From assembly GCF_024137025.1 (NCBI RefSeq), contig NZ_JAMYJR010000030.1, forward strand, positions 62,001 through 126,000: DNA of 64,000 nt, written 5' to 3'. Origin of the DNA: Paractinoplanes aksuensis (lineage in GTDB: Bacteria > Actinomycetota > Actinomycetes > Mycobacteriales > Micromonosporaceae). Of this stretch, positions 59,352 to 64,000 are shown piece by piece. Below the pieces are notes generated by a model, which saw only the letters and a program-made list of their open reading frames with translations, made no database searches and was not told the origin of the DNA. Numbering within the stretch: the stretch's first letter is position 1; every line of letters begins with the position of its first letter. The position numbers and the translations under genes are program-made.

Positions 59352-60239
59352 CTACCGGCCTTCCGCCACCCCGCCCACGCGGGCGGCCAGGCGGGCGGCG
59401 CCGGCGGCCGGGTCGGTGCTGGTGAAGGTCTCGACGCCGCGAGCCCGCAACAAAGAGCGCACTTCGTCGCGTACGGGTGTGTGGTGGGTCAGGAGGCTGC
59501 CGGCCAGCACGACCGGGCCGTCGGTGGCCAGCTCGTCGAGCGACCGCACCAGCTTCTCGGCGGCGGACGACGTGATCGCGCGGGCCAGCGGATCGGCGTC
59601 CCGCGCCCGCGCGCACACCAGTGGAGCCAGCGCGTCGATCTCGGCGAACGGCAGGTGTTGAGCCCAGGCGACCAGGGCGTCCGACGAGACCGCTCCGACC
59701 TGCGCGGCGACCGCGGCTGCGAAGGGTGACGACCACCGGCGTACGGCAATGCGCAGTGCTTCCAGGCCGATCCAGCGCCCCGATCCGAAGTCGCCCAGCA
59801 ACCACCCGTTGCCGTCCACTGTGCGCACCACCCGTTCGCCGTCGACCTCGGCCGCTATGGCGCCGGTGCCCGCGATCAGCACCGCGCCCGCCGAGGCCGG
59901 CGTTCCGGCCGCGAAGGCCGTCACCACGTCGCCGACGACCACCATCGGTCCGGTCAGACCCAGAGACTTCCAAGCGTTTTCGTACGGTGCGAGTCCTTCG
60001 GCCGAGGCCAGGCAACTCGTCCCGGCGATGCCGAGCACGCCCCGGGCGACCCGCGACGGCGCAACCGATCCGAGCGCCTCGCGCAGGGCGGTGCCCATGG
60101 CGCCGGCCGCCGCCTCGAAACCGACCGTCAACGGGTTGCCCGGGCCCGCCGCGCCGCGGCCGACGATCGAGCCCGCCGCCGTGGCCACGACGGCCCGGGT
60201 CGAGGTGCCGCCCGCGTCCACGCCCACCACCAGGTCCAT
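59352..60239 (-). CDS. BadF/BadG-type sugar kinase, probable N-acetylglucosamine kinase
   Basis: 295 residues of the ASKHA fold. Phosphate 1 motif VVGVDAGGTSTRAVV, PGNPLTVGFEAAAG, adenosine/phosphate 2 motif VLIAGTGAIAAEV, and GWLLGDFGSGRWIGLEALR are those of the N-acetylglucosamine kinase branch. The neighbouring SIS and NgcE genes support an amino-sugar substrate. Divergent from the RpiR regulator. Confidence 0.88.
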   Translation of the reverse strand: MDLVVGVDAGGTSTRAVVATAAGSIVGRGAAGPGNPLTVGFEAAAGAMGTALREALGSVAPSRVARGVLGIAGTSCLASAEGLAPYENAWKSLGLTGPMVVVGDVVTAFAAGTPASAGAVLIAGTGAIAAEVDGERVVRTVDGNGWLLGDFGSGRWIGLEALRIAVRRWSSPFAAAVAAQVGAVSSDALVAWAQHLPFAEIDALAPLVCARARDADPLARAITSSAAEKLVRSLDELATDGPVVLAGSLLTHHTPVRDEVRSLLRARGVETFTSTDPAAGAARLAARVGGVAEGR

Positions 60240-60294
60240 GGGAGGGATCGAAACATAGGAAACAGTTATTGACTAGAGGCGTCCGCGGTCGTAA

Positions 60295-60323
60295 TTTTCA
60301 TCAACAACAGCCATTGATGAAAA
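60295..60323. promoter_or_regulatory. RpiR operator overlapping the regulator start
   Basis: Perfect 10-bp arms ttttcatcaa/ttgatgaaaa with a 9-bp spacer, between the divergent kinase and RpiR genes. The right arm contains the ATG at 60317. Likely site of autoregulation and of control of the kinase. Confidence 0.75.
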
Positions 60324-61252
60324 GGATGACCGACGTGACGGGTGAGAGCGGAGGCCTGCTCGGGCGGCTGCGCATCGAGGGACCGCAGATGCCGGAGGCC
60401 CTGGCGCGCATCGCCGAGACGATTATGGCCGATCCGGAGACGGCGGCCCATGCGAGCATCGTCGACCTGGCCGAACGGTCCGGCACCTCGACCGCGACCG
60501 TCACCCGGTTCAGCCGCACGCTGGGCTTCAAGGGCTACGCCAACCTGCGGGTGGCCATCGCCACCGAGACCGGGCGGGCCGAGCAGGCGCGGTGGGAGAC
60601 CGACATCAGCGGCGACATCGCCCCCGGGGATCCGCTGACCGACGTGCTGGCCGTGGTCACCGCGGCCGACACCCGGGCCATCCAGGACACCGCGGCCGGC
60701 CTCGACGTGGCCGCGGTCGAGCAGGTGGCGGCCGCGATCGCCGAGGCCAAGCGGGTCGAGATCTTCGGGCTGGGCTCGAGCGGCACGTCGGCCCGCGAGA
60801 TGGCGTTCCGGCTCGAGCGCATCCGCGTGCCGGTCTGGCACCGCACGGATTCGCACACCGCGCTGACCAACGCCGCGCTGACGCTGCCGGGTGACGTGGC
60901 CATCGGCTTGAGCCACTCCGGGCGTACGCGGGAAGTGATCGAGACGCTGGCCGAGGCGGCCGATCATGGCGCGCTGACCGTCGCCGTGACGAGTTTCAGC
61001 CGCTCGCCGCTGGCCGAGGTGGCCGACATCGTCTTCACCACCGCGGTGCAGGAGACGACGTTCCGGCTGGCCGCTCTGTCCGCGCTGCACTCGCAACTGC
61101 TGGTGCTCGACACGATCTATGTCGCGGTCGCCCAGCGCACCTACGAGCGGACCGCCGACGCGCTGGAACTGACCGTGCGCGCGGTCGACGCCCACCGACT
61201 GCCCGAGAAGATCCCGTCCCGCAAGCGCGGGCGTTCGAAAGGACAGCCGTGA
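60317..61252 (+). CDS. RpiR/MurR-type transcriptional regulator with SIS domain
   Basis: 311 residues. HTH region EALARIAETIMADPETAAHASIVDLAERSGTSTATVTRFSRTLGFKGYANLRVAI, then a SIS sugar-phosphate-binding domain (AKRVEIFGLGSSGTSAREMAFRL, AIGLSHSGRTREVIETL). It senses sugar phosphates, probably GlcNAc-6-P or MurNAc-6-P, given its neighbours. Start at ATG 60317; ATG 60326 (MTDV) is possible and would place the operator fully upstream. Overlaps the SIS gene by 4 bp. Confidence 0.9.
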   Translation: MKRMTDVTGESGGLLGRLRIEGPQMPEALARIAETIMADPETAAHASIVDLAERSGTSTATVTRFSRTLGFKGYANLRVAIATETGRAEQARWETDISGDIAPGDPLTDVLAVVTAADTRAIQDTAAGLDVAAVEQVAAAIAEAKRVEIFGLGSSGTSAREMAFRLERIRVPVWHRTDSHTALTNAALTLPGDVAIGLSHSGRTREVIETLAEAADHGALTVAVTSFSRSPLAEVADIVFTTAVQETTFRLAALSALHSQLLVLDTIYVAVAQRTYERTADALELTVRAVDAHRLPEKIPSRKRGRSKGQP

Positions 61253-62001
61253 GCGTCACCAGCAATGACTACCTGGCCGCCGTGAGAAGAGCCGTCGAAC
61301 GTGTCGGCGGCGGTCAGGACGAGCAGAAACAGCAGGCGGCCGATCTCCTGGCCGAGGCCGTCGGCAACGGGGGAGTGATCCAGGCCTTCGGGTGCGGGCA
61401 CTCCGAGGCCCTGGCCATGGAGATCGCCGGCCGGGCGGGGGGACTGGTCCCGACCAACCGGATCGCCCTGCGCGACATCGTCCTCTACGGCGGCGAGCCC
61501 CTCGAGGCACTCGCCGACCCCACCGTCGAACGCAACCCGGAGGTCGCCCACCGGCTGTACGAGCTGGCCCCGATCAAGCCGGACGACGTGTTCGTGATCG
61601 CCTCCAACTCCGGCATCAACGGCGCCGTTGTCGAGATGGCGCTGCTGGTCAAGGAGCGCGGGCACAAGCTCGTGGCGATCACCTCGGCCGAGCACTCGGC
61701 CGGGGTGACGAGCCGGCATCCGAGCGGGCGCAAGCTCGGCGAGATCGCGGACGTGGTGCTCGACAACGGGGCCCCGTACGGCGACGCGACCTTGCCGCTG
61801 CCGGGCGGGGGCGCCGTGGGGGCGGTCTCGTCGATCACCGCGGCCCTGCTGGCCCAGCAGATCGTCACCGAGGTGGTCGCGCGGCTGCTCGCCGCCGGGA
61901 TCACCCCGCCCGTCTACCTGTCGGACAACGTGCCCGGCGGTAAGGAACACAACGCAGAGATCGAGGCGCGGTACGCCGGGCGCATCCGGCGCACCGCATA
62001 G
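61249..62001 (+). CDS. SIS-domain sugar-phosphate protein (UPF0309-like)
   Basis: 250 residues. A single SIS domain: GGVIQAFGCGHSEALAMEIAGRAGG, then DDVFVIASNSGINGAVVEMALLVKERGHKLVAITS and later DNGAPYGDATLPLPGGGAVGAVSSITAALL. Family members bind or isomerise phosphosugars such as GlcNAc-6-P/GlcN-6-P-type compounds. GTG start overlapping RpiR's stop. Confidence 0.88.
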   Translation: MSVTSNDYLAAVRRAVERVGGGQDEQKQQAADLLAEAVGNGGVIQAFGCGHSEALAMEIAGRAGGLVPTNRIALRDIVLYGGEPLEALADPTVERNPEVAHRLYELAPIKPDDVFVIASNSGINGAVVEMALLVKERGHKLVAITSAEHSAGVTSRHPSGRKLGEIADVVLDNGAPYGDATLPLPGGGAVGAVSSITAALLAQQIVTEVVARLLAAGITPPVYLSDNVPGGKEHNAEIEARYAGRIRRTA

Positions 62002-62016
62002 GAGGCAGAGCCCGTC

Positions 62017-63432
62017 ATGAACCCTGATTCCCAGGTCAGACCCTATCCCACCCGACGAACGATCTTGAAGTCAGCTGCAGTTCTCTCGGTGCCGGCATTA
62101 GGTGGCTGTGTCACCGCCGGTAAAGAGTCAGGTGAGACGAAGGCCGGCGGCGCCGAGAAGACGGCCGAGAACCCACTCGGGGTCAAGGCCGACGCCCCGC
62201 TCGAGGTGGTCGTCTTCAAGGGCGGGTACGGCGACGAGTACGCGGTGAAGGCCGAGGCGACCTACCAGCAGAAGTATCCGCAGGCCAAGATCGACCACAA
62301 GGGCCTGCAGAAGGTCGGCGAGGCCATGCAGCCCCGGTTCGTGGCCGGCACCCCGCCCGACGTCGTCGACAACACCGGCGCCGGACGGCTCGACATCGCC
62401 ACGCTGGTCAGCGCCAACCAGGTGACCGACCTGGCCGACCTGCTCGACGCGCCCAGCCTCGACCAGCCCGGCAAGAAGGTGCGCGACACGTTGCTGCCGG
62501 GCGTGGTCGACGACGGCACGTTCGCCGGCAAGACCGTGGCGCTCAATTTCACGTACACGGTGTGGGGTCTCTGGTATTCGAAGTCGCTGTTCGCCGACCG
62601 CGGCTGGACGTACCCCAAGACCTGGGACGAGATGGTCGCGCTGTGCGCCGAGATCAAGAAGGCCGGCGTCGCCCCCTGGACCTACCAGGGCAAATACCCG
62701 GAGTACATCAACGACCCGCTGCTCTCGATGGCGGCCAAGGCGGGCGGGGCCGACCTGGTCAAGGCGGTCGACAACCTGCAGCCGGGCGCGTGGAAGCAGG
62801 ACGGGCTCGTGCAGGCGGCCACCGCGTTCGCCGAGCTGGCCGGGCAGGGTTACCTGATGAGCGGCTCCGAGGCGCTGTCGCACACCGAGGCCCAGGCCGC
62901 GTGGTGCCAGAAGAAGGCGGCGTTCATCCCGTGCGGCTCCTGGCTCGAGGCCGAGCAGAAGGGGGTCGCGCCGGCCGGTTTCGACATGGTCATGGGCACG
63001 GTGCCGGCCCGCTCGTCGTCGGACAAGCTGCCGGTGACCGCGGTGCAGGCCGCCAGCAGCGAGTCGTTCCTGGTGCCGGCCAAGGCCAAGAACGCCGCCG
63101 GCGGTCAGGAGTACCTGCGCATCCTGTTCTCGAAGCAGTCGGCCACCGCGTTCGCCGAGGCCAACAGCACTCTGCCCGCGGTAGCCGGGGCCACCGACGG
63201 GCTCACCCTCTCGTCGGGGCTGGGCTCGGTGCGCGACGCGGTCACGGCGGCCGGTTCCGACACCTTCACCTATCGATTCCGTACGTGGTACGCGCCCCTC
63301 GCCAAGGCCGTGGACGACGCGACGGGGGAGCTGGTGAACAAGCGGATCAGCCCGGCCGACTGGTCGACCCGGATCCAGAAGGCGGCCGACGCGGTGGCCA
63401 AGGACTCGTCCGTCACGAAGTTCACCCGCTGA
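62017..63432 (+). CDS. ngcE: N-acetylglucosamine/chitobiose ABC substrate-binding lipoprotein
   Basis: 471 residues. A twin-arginine-like start (RRTILKSAAVLSVPALGGC) ends in a lipobox. The mature part has VVFKGGYGDEYAVKAEATYQQKYPQAKI, RFVAGTPPDVVDNTGAGRLD, KTVALNFTYTVWGLWYSKSLF, GYLMSGSEALSHTEAQAAW and IPCGSWLEAEQK, which match NgcE. It captures GlcNAc or diacetylchitobiose at the surface. It overlaps the permease start by 1 bp. Confidence 0.9.
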   Translation: MNPDSQVRPYPTRRTILKSAAVLSVPALGGCVTAGKESGETKAGGAEKTAENPLGVKADAPLEVVVFKGGYGDEYAVKAEATYQQKYPQAKIDHKGLQKVGEAMQPRFVAGTPPDVVDNTGAGRLDIATLVSANQVTDLADLLDAPSLDQPGKKVRDTLLPGVVDDGTFAGKTVALNFTYTVWGLWYSKSLFADRGWTYPKTWDEMVALCAEIKKAGVAPWTYQGKYPEYINDPLLSMAAKAGGADLVKAVDNLQPGAWKQDGLVQAATAFAELAGQGYLMSGSEALSHTEAQAAWCQKKAAFIPCGSWLEAEQKGVAPAGFDMVMGTVPARSSSDKLPVTAVQAASSESFLVPAKAKNAAGGQEYLRILFSKQSATAFAEANSTLPAVAGATDGLTLSSGLGSVRDAVTAAGSDTFTYRFRTWYAPLAKAVDDATGELVNKRISPADWSTRIQKAADAVAKDSSVTKFTR

Positions 63433-64000
63433 TGAAGCACGGCCGCTGGCGGTTCCTGCTCGGCGCGCTGGTGCCGGCCCTGGTGCTGCACGTCGTCTTC
63501 GTGCTGTCGCCGTACGCGCAGGCGTTCTGGCTGTCGCTGACCGACTGGACCGGGGTGGCCGGCGAGGCGCAGTTCGTCGGGGCGGACAACTACGTCCGCC
63601 TCGGCGGCGACTCCCTGTTTCTCGACGCGGTGCGCAACAACGCCCTGCTGCTCATCGTGGTGCCGCTGGTGACTATTGCCATCGGGCTGTTCCTGGCCTC
63701 GATGCTGCGCACGTCGTCGCCCCGGCTCGGGCAGGGCTACCGGATCGTCTACTTCTTTCCGCAGTTGCTGTCGCTCGTGGTGATCGCGGTGTTGTGGGGG
63801 TTCGTCTACAACCCGAACACGGGACTGCTCAATTCGGGGTTGCGGGCGATCGGACTGGGCGGGCTGGCCCATTCGTGGCTGGCCGAGCCGGCGTTCGCGC
63901 TGATCGCGGTGATGGCGGTGCTGGTCTGGTCGTCGGTCGGGTTCTATGTCGTGCTGTTCAGCGCGGCCATCGAGGGGATTCCGCGGGAATTGTTCGAGGC
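63432..64000 (+). CDS. ngcF: N-acetylglucosamine ABC permease, 3' end outside window
   Basis: First 189 residues. Helices begin at FLLGALVPALVLHVVFVLSPY, and AFWLSLTDWTGVAG is the typical first-permease start. The stretch NALLLIVVPLVTIAIGLFLASML and YRIVYFFPQLLSLVVIAVLWGFVYNPNTGLLN match carbohydrate permease 1 (MalF/NgcF). The window ends inside the loop that contacts the ATPase (VLFSAAIEGIPRELFEA). NgcG is expected downstream. Confidence 0.9.
   Translation, partial: MKHGRWRFLLGALVPALVLHVVFVLSPYAQAFWLSLTDWTGVAGEAQFVGADNYVRLGGDSLFLDAVRNNALLLIVVPLVTIAIGLFLASMLRTSSPRLGQGYRIVYFFPQLLSLVVIAVLWGFVYNPNTGLLNSGLRAIGLGGLAHSWLAEPAFALIAVMAVLVWSSVGFYVVLFSAAIEGIPRELFE

Overview
The window is very GC-rich, densely coded DNA with long read-through frames on the opposite strand of most genes. 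It uses GTG and TTG starts and many 1-17 bp start/stop overlaps. A complete conservon (GTPase signalling operon), AlkC with an Ig-like tail, an NhaA-DsbA fusion, NgcEF and SARP/BTAD and LacI regulators point to an actinomycete. The style resembles Micromonosporaceae such as Actinoplanes; that placement is inference. I recognise no rRNA, tRNA, insertion sequence, prophage or CRISPR array.

Layout. 1-3604: the 3' part of a NarK-type transporter, a truncated HEAT-like protein, a LacI regulator, a membrane protein and two very small genes. 3612-7935: a five-gene leftward operon, conservon cvnA-B-C-D plus a glycine-betaine-type binding lipoprotein. 8137-10870: a leftward unit of a retron-like reverse transcriptase, a VOC protein and an unknown protein, preceded by hairpins and a long compound 7/8-bp tandem repeat. 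10873-14978: an ankyrin protein, two small unknowns, TetR, a siderophore-interacting protein and AlkC. 14927-25893: a catabolic island with an acyl-CoA dehydrogenase divergent from a monooxygenase, a three-gene sugar-type ABC importer, an acetoacetyl-CoA-synthetase-like ligase, TetR, an SDR and an APH-type kinase, ending at a strong hairpin. 25935-31719: a frameshifted heme-binding-type gene, small proteins, a PLP decarboxylase and a two-component system. 31733-39881: membrane proteins, a serine hydrolase, an MFS protein, NhaA-DsbA, a diguanylate cyclase, a TetR remnant, RDD and an unknown. 39890-44598: an NmrA-like reductase and TetR sharing a 41-bp palindrome, a GNAT with a Glu/Ala insert, an AhpD-like protein, a 19-bp repeat array, HAD and a second SIP. 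44820-49366: a lipoprotein and two secreted amylases. 49627-54618: a SARP-type regulator, a zinc-ribbon protein, an unknown, an M36 peptidase lacking a signal peptide, and GNAT. 54639-59280: PhyH/LacI around a 26-bp palindrome, membrane proteins, a sigma region 4-only protein and a SIMPL protein. 59352-64000: an amino-sugar cluster (GlcNAc-type kinase, RpiR, SIS, NgcE, start of NgcF).

The most unusual feature is recurrent short tandem duplication, both between genes (7-, 8-, 17- and 19-bp units) and in frame inside unrelated proteins. Examples are a 7-residue repeat in a histidine kinase tail, a 10-residue repeat in an MFS linker, a 17-residue repeat inside a CoA ligase, Glu-Ala runs inside a GNAT, and a 13-residue duplication at the start of an SDR. 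The best candidates for undescribed systems are the reverse transcriptase unit and the catabolic island.
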